From: Rhodoplanes sp963712435
GTDB taxonomy: Bacteria; Pseudomonadota; Alphaproteobacteria; Rhizobiales; Xanthobacteraceae
Assembly: GCA_963712435.1 (NCBI GenBank)
Contig: CAVQIB010000001.1
Coordinates: 620,001-684,000 of the forward strand
Length of the DNA stretch: 64,000 nt
Reading direction: 5' to 3'
The number at the start of each line of letters is the position of its first letter. Positions within the stretch are counted from its first letter, which is position 1. Both the position numbers and the translations under genes were made by a program. This document shows, in pieces, positions 27,265 through 37,225 of the stretch. The notes beneath the pieces were generated by a model that did no database searches, had not been told where the DNA came from, and was given only the letters and a program-made list of their open reading frames with translations.

Positions 27265-28188
27265 ATGCGAGCCAATATGCAAGCGGCGCTCCTGCCCGAT
27301 CGCGGCGTCATCAAGATTTCCGGCGCGGACGCACGCCGGTTTCTGCACGGTCTGCTCACCGCCGACATCGAGCGGATGACCGAGGCGACGCCGCGTTATG
27401 CCGCGCTTCTCACCCCGCAAGGAAAGATCATCGCGGATCTCCTCGTCGCGCAGTCGGCCGACGCGGCGGGCGCGTGCTTCCTGCTCGACTGCGAGCGGAC
27501 GCTCGTGGCGATGCTCGTCGCCAAGCTCGGTTTCTACAAGCTGCGGGCCAAGGCGACGGTCGAAGACGTCTCGGACACAGCGGCCGTGCTCGCGCTGTGG
27601 GACGAGGCGCCCGAGTCCGCCGCGCGCGCGCCGGGCTCGCCCTGGTTTGCCGACCCGCGTCTCGCAGCCCTCGGCTGGCGCGCCGTCGTGCCGCCCGAAA
27701 CCGCCGCCGACACGGTTCGGACGCAGGGCGCAGCGCTCGGCGACGCCGCGGCCTACGAGACGCATCGCATCGCATTGGGGGTGCCGCGCGGCGGGGTCGA
27801 TTTCGCCTATGGCGACGCCTTCCCGCACGAGGCGGACATGGACAAGCTCAACGGCGTCGACTTCGCGAAAGGGTGCTATGTCGGCCAGGAGGTGGTCTCG
27901 CGCATGCAGCACCGCGCGACGGTGCGCAGCCGCGTCGTGCCCGTGCTGATCGAGGGCGTCGCGCCCGAAGCCGGAACGCCGGTCGTCGCCGGCGAAAAGA
28001 CCGTAGGCGCCATGGGCTCCGCCGCGGGCGGGCGCGGCCTCGCCTTGCTGCGGCTCGATCGCGTCGCCGACGCGGCGGCGGCCGGGCTTGACCTGGTCGC
28101 CGGGAGCGCAAGATTGCGCCCGGTGGACCCGGCATGGGCCGGCTTGGACCGGCCGAGCCCAACGAGCGCCGCGAAGGCGGCCGGATGA
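27265..28188 (+). CDS. ygfZ: YgfZ/GcvT-like folate-binding protein (Fe-S assembly factor)
   Basis: About 307 residues. YgfZ binds tetrahydrofolate and helps assembly or repair of some Fe-S enzymes. The signature KGCYVGQEVVSRMQHR (K-G-C-Y-x-G-Q-E) is at about residue 190, the N-terminal GcvT-like start is IKISGADARRFLHGLLTADI, and TPQGKIIADLLV follows near residue 50. ATG 27265 has a GAAGG 4 nt upstream; ATG 27277 is an alternative. The TGA overlaps the tag start codon (ATGA), so the two genes are coupled. Confidence 0.88.
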   Translation: MRANMQAALLPDRGVIKISGADARRFLHGLLTADIERMTEATPRYAALLTPQGKIIADLLVAQSADAAGACFLLDCERTLVAMLVAKLGFYKLRAKATVEDVSDTAAVLALWDEAPESAARAPGSPWFADPRLAALGWRAVVPPETAADTVRTQGAALGDAAAYETHRIALGVPRGGVDFAYGDAFPHEADMDKLNGVDFAKGCYVGQEVVSRMQHRATVRSRVVPVLIEGVAPEAGTPVVAGEKTVGAMGSAAGGRGLALLRLDRVADAAAAGLDLVAGSARLRPVDPAWAGLDRPSPTSAAKAAG

Positions 28189-28805
28189 CGGGTCCCGCTC
28201 TCCACCCGGATGGCCTCGCCCGCTGTCCCTGGCCGAAACAGGACCCGCTCTATCTCGCCTATCACGACGAGGAATGGGGCGTTCCCGAATACGACGACCG
28301 CGCTTTGTTCGAGAAGCTCGTGCTCGACGGCTTCCAGGCCGGCCTGTCCTGGATCACCATCTTGCGCAAGCGCGAGCGCTTCCGCCGCGCCTTCGACGGC
28401 TTCGCGCCGGAGACGATCGCCCGCTACGACGCGCGCAAGATCGAAGCGCTGATGCAGGACGAGGGAATCGTGCGCAACCGCGCCAAGATCGAAGCGGCGG
28501 TGTCGTCCGCCCGCGCCTGGCTAAACGTGATGGAGACGGGGCCCGGCTTCGGCGCGCTGCTGTGGGGCTTTGTCGACGGACGCCCGCAGGTCAACCGCTT
28601 CCGCTCGACGGCGGAGGTCCCGGCGCAAACCGAACTGTCGCGCGCCATGGCGAAGGACCTGGCGGCGCGCGGCTTCAAGTTCTGCGGACCGACCGTCGTC
28701 TACGCCTTCATGCAGGCGGTCGGCATGGTCAACGACCACCTGGTCGATTGCCACCGCCACGCTGCCTGCTGCGGAGCGACGCCGAAGGCGTCGCTAGCGA
28801 AATGA
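28185..28805 (+). CDS. tag: Tag, DNA-3-methyladenine glycosylase I
   Basis: 206 residues. Removes 3-methyladenine from alkylated DNA. The start shows RCPWP and YHDEEWGVPEYDDRALFEKL, then FQAGLSWITILRKRERFR. Zn ligands are expected at Cys14, His27 and the C-terminal NDHLVDC pair, all present. ATG overlaps the ygfZ stop. The last dozen residues (CCGATPKASLAK) are encoded by a palindrome, GCGACGCCGAAGGCGTCGC, and may be a repeat-derived extension. The TGA overlaps the start of the next gene. Confidence 0.92.
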   Translation: MTGPALHPDGLARCPWPKQDPLYLAYHDEEWGVPEYDDRALFEKLVLDGFQAGLSWITILRKRERFRRAFDGFAPETIARYDARKIEALMQDEGIVRNRAKIEAAVSSARAWLNVMETGPGFGALLWGFVDGRPQVNRFRSTAEVPAQTELSRAMAKDLAARGFKFCGPTVVYAFMQAVGMVNDHLVDCHRHAACCGATPKASLAK

Positions 28806-29458
28806 CCGGCCGCATGCCGAGCGATCCGATGTCGCAAGCCAAGATCGCGCCGCCCACGGATGCCCATGCCGCCCAGCGCGCGTGGCAGCGCATGCTGTCG
28901 GGGCGGCGGCTCGACCTGCTCGACCCCTCCCCGCTCGATATAGAGATCGAGGACATCGCGCACGGGCTCGCGCGGGTCGCCCGTTGGAACGGGCAGACGA
29001 TCGGCGCCCACATCTTCTCGGTCGCCCAGCACACGCTGCTGGTCGAGGAGATCGCGCGCCGGCGCGTCGGCGCGCTCGACCGGCGGCTCGGCCTCGCGCT
29101 GCTCCTGCACGACGCCCCGGAATACGTGATCGGCGACATGATCTCGCCGTTCAAGGCGGTGATCGGCGAGGCCTACAAGGCGGTGGAGAAGCGGCTGCTC
29201 ACCGCGATCCACCTGCGCTTCGGCCTGCCGCCCGAACTGCCGGACGAGGTGGTGCGCATCGTCAAGGCGGCCGACCGCGCCTCCGCCTTCCTGGAAGCGA
29301 CGCGGCTCGCCGGCTTTTCCGCCGAGGAGGCGCGGCGGTTTTTCGGGCCGCGCCCGGCCCTGCCCCAGCCGGTCGAGCGCGACTACCTCACGCCATGGCC
29401 GGCGGAGGACGCCGAACAGCGCTATCTCGACCGCTTCGGTCGGCTGGCGGCGGCTTGA
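28802..29458 (+). CDS. HD-domain phosphohydrolase (YfbR-like)
   Basis: 218 residues. Metal-dependent phosphohydrolase; relatives are 5'-nucleotidases, so a nucleotide-pool role is likely (inference). Motifs are HIFSVAQHTLLVEEI (first His), LLLHDAPEYVIGD (the HD pair) and IVKAADRASAFLEATR (distal Asp). ATG at 28802 overlaps the tag stop. ygfZ-tag-HD form one tightly packed run. Confidence 0.85.
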   Translation: MTGRMPSDPMSQAKIAPPTDAHAAQRAWQRMLSGRRLDLLDPSPLDIEIEDIAHGLARVARWNGQTIGAHIFSVAQHTLLVEEIARRRVGALDRRLGLALLLHDAPEYVIGDMISPFKAVIGEAYKAVEKRLLTAIHLRFGLPPELPDEVVRIVKAADRASAFLEATRLAGFSAEEARRFFGPRPALPQPVERDYLTPWPAEDAEQRYLDRFGRLAAA

Positions 29459-29509
29459 AGCCGTCACATAGCGGCGCTAACAGGAAGCCGGATCGCAGGA
29501 GGTTGCAGC

Positions 29510-30019
29510 ATGATTCACGTCTGCTCGCTCGCGCGCCTGCACGAAACGGTCACCGGGACCGGCGCGAGCCATATCGTCACGCTCATCAACAAGACCTATC
29601 CGGTCTCAACTCCCGAGGGAGTTCAGACGGACAATCACCTCTGGCTGGACATGGACGACATATGCTCGCCCCTGGACGGCTATATCCTGCCGCAGGCGCA
29701 TCACGTCGAACGGCTTCTCAGCTTCGTGCGCGCCTGGGACCGCACCCAGCCGCTCGTCGTGCATTGCCATGCCGGCATCAGCCGATCGAGCGCGGCGGCC
29801 TTCGTCTCGGCCTGTGCGCTCGCTCCCGACCGGGACGAACGCATGATCGCGCTCGCGGTGCGCAAGGCGTCGCCAACGGCGCTGCCGAACAAGCGCATCG
29901 TCTCGCTCGCGGACCAAATGCTCGGCCGGAACGGACGCATGAGCGCCGCGGTGGCGGCGATGTCGCCTTACACGCCGTGCGAATTCGAAGCGCTGCCGTT
30001 CCGCATCGATCTCGAGTGA
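29510..30019 (+). CDS. Protein-tyrosine-phosphatase-like protein (Cys-x5-Arg)
   Basis: 169 residues. Contains LVVHCHAGISRSSAAAF, a CX5R dual-specificity phosphatase active site with Cys near residue 85, preceded by WLDMDDICSPLDGYILPQAH where the general-acid Asp would sit. The group is known in proteobacteria as predicted protein tyrosine phosphatases with unknown substrates. AGGAGG lies 8 nt before ATG 29510. Probably part of the same run as the upstream HD gene, with 51 nt between them. Confidence 0.82.
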   Translation: MIHVCSLARLHETVTGTGASHIVTLINKTYPVSTPEGVQTDNHLWLDMDDICSPLDGYILPQAHHVERLLSFVRAWDRTQPLVVHCHAGISRSSAAAFVSACALAPDRDERMIALAVRKASPTALPNKRIVSLADQMLGRNGRMSAAVAAMSPYTPCEFEALPFRIDLE

Positions 30020-30083
30020 CGGCCGACGGCGAAACCTGGCGCTAGTGCGTGATGATTTCGCCTTGGATCATCCCTCTTCAGTG

Positions 30084-30166
30084 GTCATGCCCCGCGCAGG
30101 CGGGGCATCCAGTAAACACCGAAAAGCATCGTGTTTACTGGATCGCCCGCTTGCGCGGACGATGAC
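30084..30166. repeat. CCAGTAAACAC inverted-repeat element
   Basis: GTCATGCCCCGCGCAGGCGG, then CATCCAGTAAACAC, an 11-nt loop and GTGTTTACTGGATC, closing with CGCGGACGATGAC. The arms pair almost fully. A known style of dispersed repeat in Bradyrhizobium relatives. It may also end transcription from both sides. Confidence 0.65.
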
Positions 30167-30209
30167 GCCGAGGGTTGGGTCGATTCGAAGCCAATTCTTC
30201 GCGCTGTGA

Positions 30210-30823
30210 CTATTCGAATGTGACCACGGCCGACTGGACCGGAGGCGCGACTTCGGCAGGCGACGCCGGCGGAAGCGGTTCCGGCGCGGACACCGGCGCG
30301 GTCTTGTTGGGCGCAAGCGCGGACTGCGGATTCCCCGCGCTGGCGGGCGGCGCCGCTCGCGTCGCGCTGCCCGACGTGGTCGGCCGCAATCTGAGGGCCG
30401 GGGTCCCGTCCGCCCCAGTCAATCCCATGCGCGGATTGCGCCGCACGAAATCGCAATAGGCGAAGCCGAAGCCCGACAGCGAGCCGCGAAAACTCGTGCT
30501 GCTCGTCTGCACGACATCGAAACAGGGCTCGAACATCGCGCCGCGCAGCGCTGCGCAGATCCCCGTCGAGGTGACGCGGATCGTCCCGACCGGCATCGCA
30601 ACGAAACGCGCGGCTTTTCCCGGCGCTTGGAGCGTCCCGACCACCGCCCCGTCGGCGAAGATGCGGCCCGACCCCGCGGGTGCCGTCGAAACAGTTATAC
30701 GAGAACAGCTTTCCCGCGACAAAGCGCTTGGCTTCGTCGGGCCTGAGCGGTCCCGCCTTGGCAGGCAAAGGTCGCCGCCATTGCAAGCAGGACCGGCAAC
30801 AGAATCAGGCGGCGCATGCGCAT
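30210..30823 (-). CDS. Exported hypothetical protein with Pro/Ala-rich tail (frame broken)
   Basis: About 200 residues when two frame breaks near 30680-30780 are joined. The start MRMRRLILLPVLLAMAATFA is a signal peptide. The mature part carries EAKRFVAGKLFSYNCFDGT, RIFADGAVVGTLQAPG, SFRGSLSGFGFAYCDFVRRN and ends in a Pro/Ala-rich stretch with PPASPAEVAPPVQSAVVTFE. Two or three cysteines suggest disulfides in the periplasm. I recognise no named domain. The arrangement of a compact domain plus a disordered tail is seen in many rhizobial exported proteins. Confidence 0.6.
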
Positions 30824-30916
30824 GGCGGTCCCCGCAAACGGCGACTTGTTCACCGGGTCTTAACCATGACCCGGAAGGAAGCATGCGCTCAGTTCGTCGC
30901 CAAATTCTGAACGCGT

Positions 30917-31908
30917 TTACCCGATCTTGACCACGATGCGACCTCGCACCGCGCCCTCGGCAATGCGCCGCGCGCCCGCGATGGCGTCGGCCAGACCGAT
31001 TTCCTCGGTCATAGTGGACAATTTGCGTGAATCGAGATCGGATTCCAGGCGTCTCCACGCATCTCTTCGCGAGTGTTGCGGACACATCACAGAATCGATG
31101 CCGAGAAGGGACACGCCGCGCAGAATGAAGGGCGCGACGCTGGTCGGCAGGTCCATGCCGCCGGCCAGGCCGCAGGCGGCGACCGCGCCGCCATAGCGGG
31201 TCATCGACAGGACATTGGCGAGCGTGATCGAGCCGACCGCATCGACGCCGCCCGCCCAGCGCTCCTTGGCCGAGCGGCTTGACCGGCCCGGTCAGCTCCT
31301 GCCGCGTCGATGATCTCGGCCGCGCCGAGCCGCTTGAGATAGTCGGCCTCCTGCGGCCGGCCGGTCGACGGCGATCACGTGGAAGCCGAGCTTGGCGAGG
31401 ATCGCGACCGCGACCGAGCCGACGCCGCCGGCCGCGCCGGTCACGACCACCGGGCCGCGGTCGGGCGTGACGCCATGCCGCTCCAGCGCCATCACGGCCA
31501 GCATCGCGGTGTAGCCGGCGGTGCCGATCGCCATGGCGTCGCGCGTGCGTCATGCGTCGGCGGCAGCGGCACCAGCCAGTCGCCCTTGCACGCGCGCCTT
31601 CTCGGCATAGCCGCCGAGATGGGTCTCGCCGCAGCCCCAGCCGTTGAGGATGACCTTGTCGCCGGGCTTCCAGTCGGGATGGGTGGAGGTCTCCACCGTG
31701 CCGGCGAAGTCGATGCCGGCGATCATCGGAAAGCGCCGCACGACCGGCGCCTTGCCCGTGATCGCGAGCCCGTCCTTGTAGTTGACGGTCGACCATTCGA
31801 CGCGGACGGTGACGTCGCCCTCCATCAGTTCGCTCTCGTCGAAATCGGTGAGCGCCGCGGTCTGCCCGCCGTCGCTCTTGCGGATGACGATCGCCTTGAA
31901 TGCGCCAC
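30917..31908 (-). CDS. AcuI/YhdH-type NADPH:acrylyl-CoA reductase family (frame broken)
   Basis: Zinc-free MDR-superfamily oxidoreductase; relatives reduce acryloyl-CoA to propionyl-CoA. Blocks are FKAIVIRKSDGGQTA, VEWSTVNYKDGLAITGK (family signature), AGIDFAGTVETS, VILNGWGCGETHLGGYAEKA, VVVTGAAGGVGSVAVAILAK (NADPH Rossmann loop), HVIAVTGRP and the C-terminus GRIVVKIG. About 330 residues after joining frames. Extra bases fit at codon junctions, for example GTG-C-AAG and GTC-G-ACC. The start is uncertain; GTG at 31908 is a candidate. The MFS gene lies upstream on the same strand. Confidence 0.82.
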
Positions 31909-31958
31909 GCGATTTCCCCTGCTGTGCGGGGCCGGCGGCCCCCTCGGAGACGCCAAAG

Positions 31959-33252
31959 TTAATCGCCGCGCCGGCGGGCGCACAAGGGCGTCCCGCAATG
32001 CCGTGTCAGGCGCGCGCCACCGCCAGGCCGCGTCACCGGCTTCTCGACGATCGGCAGATTGATCAGCGCCGACAGCACGCCGAACAGGATCGACAGCCAC
32101 CACACGACGTCGTAGGAGCCGGTGCGCTCGAAGGCGATGCCGCCGAGCCACACGCCGAGGAAGCCGCCGACCTGGTGGCTGAAGAAGGCGACGCCCGAAC
32201 AGCATCGCGAGCCAGCGCGTGCCGAACATCACGACGACGAGGCCGTGGTCGGCGGCACGGTCGACAGCCACAGCAGGCCGATCACCGCGCCGAAGATGAG
32301 CGCGCTCGCCGGCGTCACCGGGAACAGCGATGAAGACGAGCACCGCGAGCGCGCGGATGAAATAGATCGCCGACAGGATGTAGCGCTTCGGCATCCGGGT
32401 GCCGAGCCAGCCCGAGCCGAGCGAGCCGATGATGTTGAACAGGCCGATCACGCGCGATGGTCCAGCCGCCGACTTGCGGCCGACAGGCCGCGGTCGACGA
32501 GATAGGCCGGCATGTGCACGGTGATGAAGGCGAGCTGGAAGCCGCAGGTGAAGAAGCCGAGCACCAGCAGAATGTAACGAGCGGTGGCGCGAACGCCTCG
32601 CCGAGCGCCGCGCGCGACGATTGCGGCTCGGCCGCCATGGCGAGCGGCGGCCGGCGCCGCCCGCGCGCGGGGTGGCGAGCGCAAGCGAGAGCGGCAGCAC
32701 CAGCAGCGTCAGGCCGGCGAAGATGAGCAGCGCGCTCTGCCAGCCGAAGGCGTCCTGCAGGCAGACGGACAGCGGCGAGAACAGGAACTGGCCGAACGAT
32801 CCCGCCGCGGTGCCGGCGCCGAAGGAAAGCGAGCGCCAGGATTCGGGCACGAGCTTGCCGAAGCGCCGAGAGCACGATGTTGAACGAGCAGCCCGACGAG
32901 CCCGAAACCGATCAGCACGCCGGCCGACAGATGGAGCATGCCGGGCGTACTGCGAATAGGCCATCAGCGCGAGGCCGAGCGCATAGAGGATCGCGCCGAC
33001 GCACAGCACGCGCACGGTGCCGAAGCGATCGGCGATCGCGCCGGCGAAGGGCTGGCGCGACCCCCCACAGCAGGTTCTGGATCGCGAGCGCGAGGCCGAA
33101 CACGTCGCGGCCCCAGCCATTCGCCTGCGACATCGGCGTCAGGAAGAAGCCGAGCGCCGAGCGCGGTCCGAAGGTGAGAAGCGCAATCAGCGCAGCCGGC
33201 AGATGACGATGACGAGCGGCGTGCGCCAGCCAAGCCGCGGGACGACGTTCAT
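31959..33252 (-). CDS. MFS transporter (frame broken)
   Basis: About 400-430 residues of a major facilitator transporter with about twelve hydrophobic segments. Clear stretches are ALGFFLTPMSQANGWGRDVF, ALAIQNLLWGVGQPFAGAIA, DRFGTVRVLCVGAILYALGL, FGWQSALLIFAGLTLLVLPL and VGGFLGVWLGGIAFERTGSY. The GRDVFGLALAIQNLLWG region and the DRFG loop point to the oxalate:formate-antiporter-like subgroup. Substrate unknown. Several +1 shifts. It shares a strand with the AcuI-like gene, with about 50 nt between them. Confidence 0.8.
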
Positions 33253-33437
33253 GGTGGCGATCTCCGTGCGTCCTCGTTGAGACGATCGGCCCCCCTAACA
33301 TGTGAGCTGCGGCGGGAGAGATCAACTCGTCGTGCCCCGCGCACGCGGCGGGGCGAGGAGCCGAAGGCACAAACAGCGCCCATCGAGCGCGGGGCATTCC
33401 GTCCGCCTTGCGCGCGCTAGCGCGCAATCGTCGGAGA

Positions 33438-35350
33438 TCAAAGCTTTTCGGCGGGCGCTATGTTGAGTTCGGCGTCGCCCCAGATCGGCTCGCCGCGCCG
33501 TCGCCCCAGCTGCGCGGGCGATAGAAGGTATGGACGCCGATCTTGTCGAGCTTCTTCATGTTGCGGACCCAGCACGGGTGCACCCAGTAGGCGTGGTAGT
33601 GCGTCGCCTTGCCGACATCGGGCATCCACTGCTTGCCGTCGAGCGTGTCGCGCGCGATGCGTCTTGGCGCGTTCCCACGCTCGCGGCTCGGTGACGATGT
33701 CGGGAATGCCGTCGCAGGCGAAGGTGAACTGGCAGGCGAGATGGCGATGGGCGTTCTGATAGACGACGCCGCAGACCGTGTTCGGATAGTAGGCGGAGAA
33801 CACGCGGTTCATCACGACCTGCGCGACCGCGATCTGGCCGCGCACCGGCTCGCCGCGCGACTCGAAATAGATCGCGTTGGCGAGACACTTCTCGGCCTTG
33901 TCGCGTTCCTCGCCGACAAGGCCGAGCCGGTCGGCCGGGCTGAGCAGCGAGCGCCCGTCGCCGGGGACTTCGCCCTTGTTGACGATGGTTTCGCCGCCGC
34001 CGGGATGCAGCGAGGCAAGCCGCATCTGCGCCAGCCGCGCCTCGTCCTCGAGCGCGATGTCGTCTTGCGACCCGTTGACGATCGAGGTTTCGCCCGGCGC
34101 CCACGCCTCCAGCCCGCCGCCAAGCTCGGCCAGCGGCTCTGCGCCGAAATAGATGCGCGCGTGGCGGGTGGTCGGAGCCATGCTCTCGCCGAGAGTGGGC
34201 ACGGCGGTGTCGGGCCGGTATGATTTGGTGTCGCTGATCCTGTTGTCGGCGGGCGGCTGCGCGCTTTCGGCGGGCGACGCGATCGCGATGTCGGCCCGCG
34301 GCGCCGCCGGACGCGGCAGTTCGATGTCGCCCGACGCGCTCGCCACCACATAAGTCGGCTCGGGGGCGGATTGCGGCGCGAGCGCCGCCTCGGCGATCTT
34401 CGCGGCGGGCGCTTCCGCATGAACCGCGGGCGGCGGCGCTCGGTTGCAACCGCGTCTCTCGCACCGGTTCCGCTGAGGTCCCCGCCGTTCCGACCCAGGC
34501 CATCGACGCAGGCGCGAACGCTTCGTCCGTCGCAAACGGCTGTGCGGCGTCATCCCAAGCGGAGGGCGCGCCCGCAGGCAGGTCGGCTGCCGCGAGGGGC
34601 GGGTTCGCGGGCTCGAACGTCTGACGTCGGAGGACGGCGGCAGCGCGGCGATCTCGATCGGCCGCTCCTCCTGGACGGGTTCCGACCGCGCCGTCGAGGG
34701 CGCGATGCGCGCGCGTTCCGCCCGATCGGCGGTCGCCGGAGCGGCCTTAGCGTTCCGGCGAGGCCGCCGACGCGGGAACCATGCTGGCGTTTTCTGCGGA
34801 GTCGGGACTCGCCGGCGCGGCCTTCGGCGCGGGAGGGGCCGGCGCATTCGTGTGAGCGACGCCGGCTCCGTGCGCCGGGCGCCTCGGCCCGACCGCGCGT
34901 GATGCGGTCGCCTTTGCGGGTCCGGTTGACCGCGTCGAATTCCTCGTTCGGCGCGGTTTGGCTGAGATCGAGCAGCACCCGCAACGGTATCGAACCGGCG
35001 AGGTCCGACGCGCCGACATCGAGACTGGCGAGATTGACGAGCCGTTCGCCGAACGGTTCGGGGAAGCTCGCGCCGATGGACGGGGAAAGCTGAACGTGGC
35101 CGCGTGAATGGTTCCGAAGGGCGACTTGAGCACGTGTTCGCGCCAGCGTTCGCTGAGCGATGAGCGCTGCGCGATGGTCGAGGCGAGGTCCTGATAGCCG
35201 ACCGACGCCGGCATCGCTACGAAGGTCATTACGGCTAGGCCGAAGTGAGCGGTGAGTCCTTTCGGCCGCTAGAAGAGCCGCCTGGCCGACAATTGCGTTC
35301 GTAGGCCCAAGCAAAAGCCTCCCACGCGATGCAATACGCCTCGCCCACAC
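33438..35350 (-). CDS. SleB-type cell wall hydrolase, long proline-rich form (frame broken)
   Basis: C-terminal SleB/CwlJ hydrolase domain with CLANAIYFESRGEPVRGQIA, VMNRVFSAYYPNTVCGVVYQ and CQFTFACDG, expected to cleave peptidoglycan. The last part, with MPDVGKATHYHAYWVHPCWV, is in a shifted frame near 33600. Upstream is a long Pro/Ala/Glu-rich linker. The N-terminal part reads MTFVAMPASVGYQDLAS, then WREHVLKSPFGTIHAATFSF, then VNLASLDVGASDLAGSIPL after a frame shift, as in rhizobial members of this family. The true start is either ATG 35229 or, after one more shift, 35350 (chosen). Exported or membrane-anchored. Confidence 0.72.
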
Positions 35351-35964
35351 GTGCTATTTTTTACGGAGTTTGGTAAAGGTGACGTTTGCGCCTCGGCCGA
35401 TCGTCAACCATGTTGTTGAAACGTGGTTAACGCTACGTAAAACGGATACGCGTCGCGGGGGAACGCGCACGCAGCTTCAACCCCGCCGCGCGTACGCGAC
35501 GCGTTTTGGCTCTCGGTCGTTGCTTGCTATGCGATTCCGCCAGACTTTGAAATCGCTCCAGGCGCACGACGGCAATGATGAAATCGGAACAAGCCGATCC
35601 ATCGTTGCCATCGTGGCTTGGCGCCCCCACACCCCCGTGCTTCGGCGGCAAGTCGATGGTTTGTTGGTAAACAAAAAGTGAGGCGGCACTTGGGCAATCG
35701 CCTCTGCCCACCATGCGGATCACTACGGACGCAGCTTCGGATCACGGGCGGAAACGGTCCCTCGCGGGATCGCGTCTGCGCGTGAGCGCGACTTCTTCCC
35801 GCGCCGATGCCGCGGCGTGATTCGTTGCGCCGATCGCGAATCCGAGTCGCCCGCATTTCACTTGACCCGTGTCGAACGAAATCCACTCTGGCGCGGCGAG
35901 CGCCGTCGATTCGAACGCGACGCGATCTGCGCTAGGCCTCCAGCAGCGCCGGGAGGAAGCGACG
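35351..35964. other. Intergenic region without a supported gene
   Basis: About 600 bp. Open frames such as 35370-35681 (plus) and 35527-35886 (minus) lack a ribosome site, domain or hydrophobic start. It should contain promoters for the divergent sleB-type gene and the small gene at 35965. GGGAGG at about 35950 is the ribosome site of the latter. Confidence 0.4.
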
Positions 35965-36111
35965 ATGTGTGACTGTTGTTGCGGCCCGCGCGGGCTCGAT
36001 CGCCGTGCCGTGGTGACGGGGCTCGCCGGCGCAGCCTTCTGCGGCCTTCGCGCCCATCTCGATCACGGGCGGCGTACTGGCCGACGAGGCGATGAAGCTG
36101 TTCGCGAAATA
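35965..36111 (+). CDS. Small Cys-rich, Tat-like exported peptide (one extra base)
   Basis: With one base removed near 36043 the frame reads MCDCCCGPRGLDRRAVVTGL, then AGAAFAAFAPISITGGVLAD and EAMKLFAK before TAA 36109-36111, about 48 residues. It has a CxCCC start, an RRxV twin-arginine-like motif and a hydrophobic stretch. A ribosome site GGGAGG precedes ATG 35965. Without the correction the frame runs into a hydrophilic shadow. It sits 23 nt upstream of the DUF2165 gene and may be co-transcribed. No family recognised. Confidence 0.5.
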
Positions 36112-36134
36112 AGCCCGCGCGCGGAACCAATCCG

Positions 36135-36644
36135 ATGTTCGCCATCCGCGCCGCCAAGACCGCCTTCGTCGCCGGCTTTGCCTTGCATGCGAGCCTCGTC
36201 GTGTTCGGCAATGTCACCGATTACGGCACCAATTTGGAGTTCGTGCGCCACGTGCTGTCGATGGATACGATCTTTCCGACCGCGACCATCGCCTATCGCG
36301 CCATCGTCAATCCTGTGCTGCAGCACGCCGCCTATCTGATCATCATCGTCACCGAAGCCATGGTGGCGGCGCTGTGCTGGCTCGGCGCGTATCGTCTCGT
36401 CCGCGCGTTGCGCAGCGAAGCGCGCGCCTTCAATCGCGCGAAGCCGGTTGCGGTCGCCGGGCTGACGCTCGGCATCGCGCTCTGGCAGATCGGCTTCATC
36501 ACGATCGCCGGCGAGTGGTTCGGAATGTGGATGTCGCACCAGTGGAACGGCGTGCCGGACGCCTTCCGCATCGTGATGATCCTGTACGCCGGCCTGATCT
36601 TTCTCGCCATGCCGGACGGCGCGCTTGCGGAGCCGCACGAATGA
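36135..36644 (+). CDS. DUF2165 family integral membrane protein
   Basis: 169 residues with four hydrophobic segments (about 10-27, 58-80, 100-120, 145-162). The order FVAGFALHASLVVFGNVTDY, FVRHVLSMDTIFPT, GLTLGIALWQIGFITIAGEWF and MWMSHQWNGVPDAFRIV is the DUF2165 pattern. Role unknown; the family is a small predicted membrane protein. Ends 137 nt before a strong terminator hairpin. Confidence 0.85.
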   Translation: MFAIRAAKTAFVAGFALHASLVVFGNVTDYGTNLEFVRHVLSMDTIFPTATIAYRAIVNPVLQHAAYLIIIVTEAMVAALCWLGAYRLVRALRSEARAFNRAKPVAVAGLTLGIALWQIGFITIAGEWFGMWMSHQWNGVPDAFRIVMILYAGLIFLAMPDGALAEPHE

Positions 36645-36780
36645 CCCCGACCCTTTCGCGCGATTGATGGAGCTTCCCCGCCGCGCCGTTGAACGGGGCG
36701 GGCGCGAGCGGACCGGCGTGTGCGTTTGTTCGTCTACGAATGAATGCTGCGCGCCGAAATCCGCCTGACCTTCGGGTTGT

Positions 36781-36810
36781 CTTAGGGGCTGGCAAAAGCC
36801 AGCCCCTAAG
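36781..36810. terminator. Bidirectional terminator-like hairpin
   Basis: CTTAGGGGCTGGC, loop AAAA, GCCAGCCCCTAAG: a perfect 13-bp stem between the convergent DUF2165 gene (plus) and the small gene at 36845-37046 (minus). AT-rich flanks on the plus-strand exit (ATAAG) are short. Confidence 0.8.
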
Positions 36811-36844
36811 ATAAGGTGCGGCGAGACCCGTCAGCGTCGAAGAT

Positions 36845-37046
36845 TCAATTGAATCCGCCCTTCGCCCGCTCGAACAGCAGTTCCTCGGGCGAGGGAACCG
36901 TCGGGCTCGGCATGACGGTCGAATTGTACGCGTTGCTCCAATCGACCGAACCTTTCCGATACGTCGCAGCGTCGGCGCCGACGCCGCCGGCGACAAGAAC
37001 GATGGCGAGGCCGAAAGCAAACAGAGCGATCTCTGGCAAAGGACAT
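36845..37046 (-). CDS. Small membrane or exported protein (one extra base near the start)
   Basis: ATG 37046 is preceded by AGGAG at the right spacing, but its frame is a shadow. Removing one T in the TTT after ATGTCC gives MSLPEIALFAFGLAIVLVAG followed by GVGADAATYRKGSVDWSNAY and PEELLFERAKGGFN, about 66 residues. An N-terminal hydrophobic helix ends near AATYRK, so it is a signal peptide or anchor. No family recognised. Independent support: the corrected frame removes the clash between ribosome site and reading frame. Confidence 0.55.
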
Positions 37047-37225
37047 GGCGTGCTCCTGATGTTTGACGATGGGGCGACCTTCGCCTCACCTGTCGCAGGT
37101 ACGGGGCGCCGCGTCCGAGGTTACGTTCGATGAGATCACAACACTGTGCACGAATGATGCGAATGCGTTTACCGAATCGTGAGCGCCGATCACGCACGGG
37201 CAATGATCGACCGCAGCGTGGCCGC

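Noticed and set aside
35370..35681. Possible 103-residue gene on the plus strand
   Set aside because: No ribosome site, domain, signal peptide or conserved texture; treated as intergenic.
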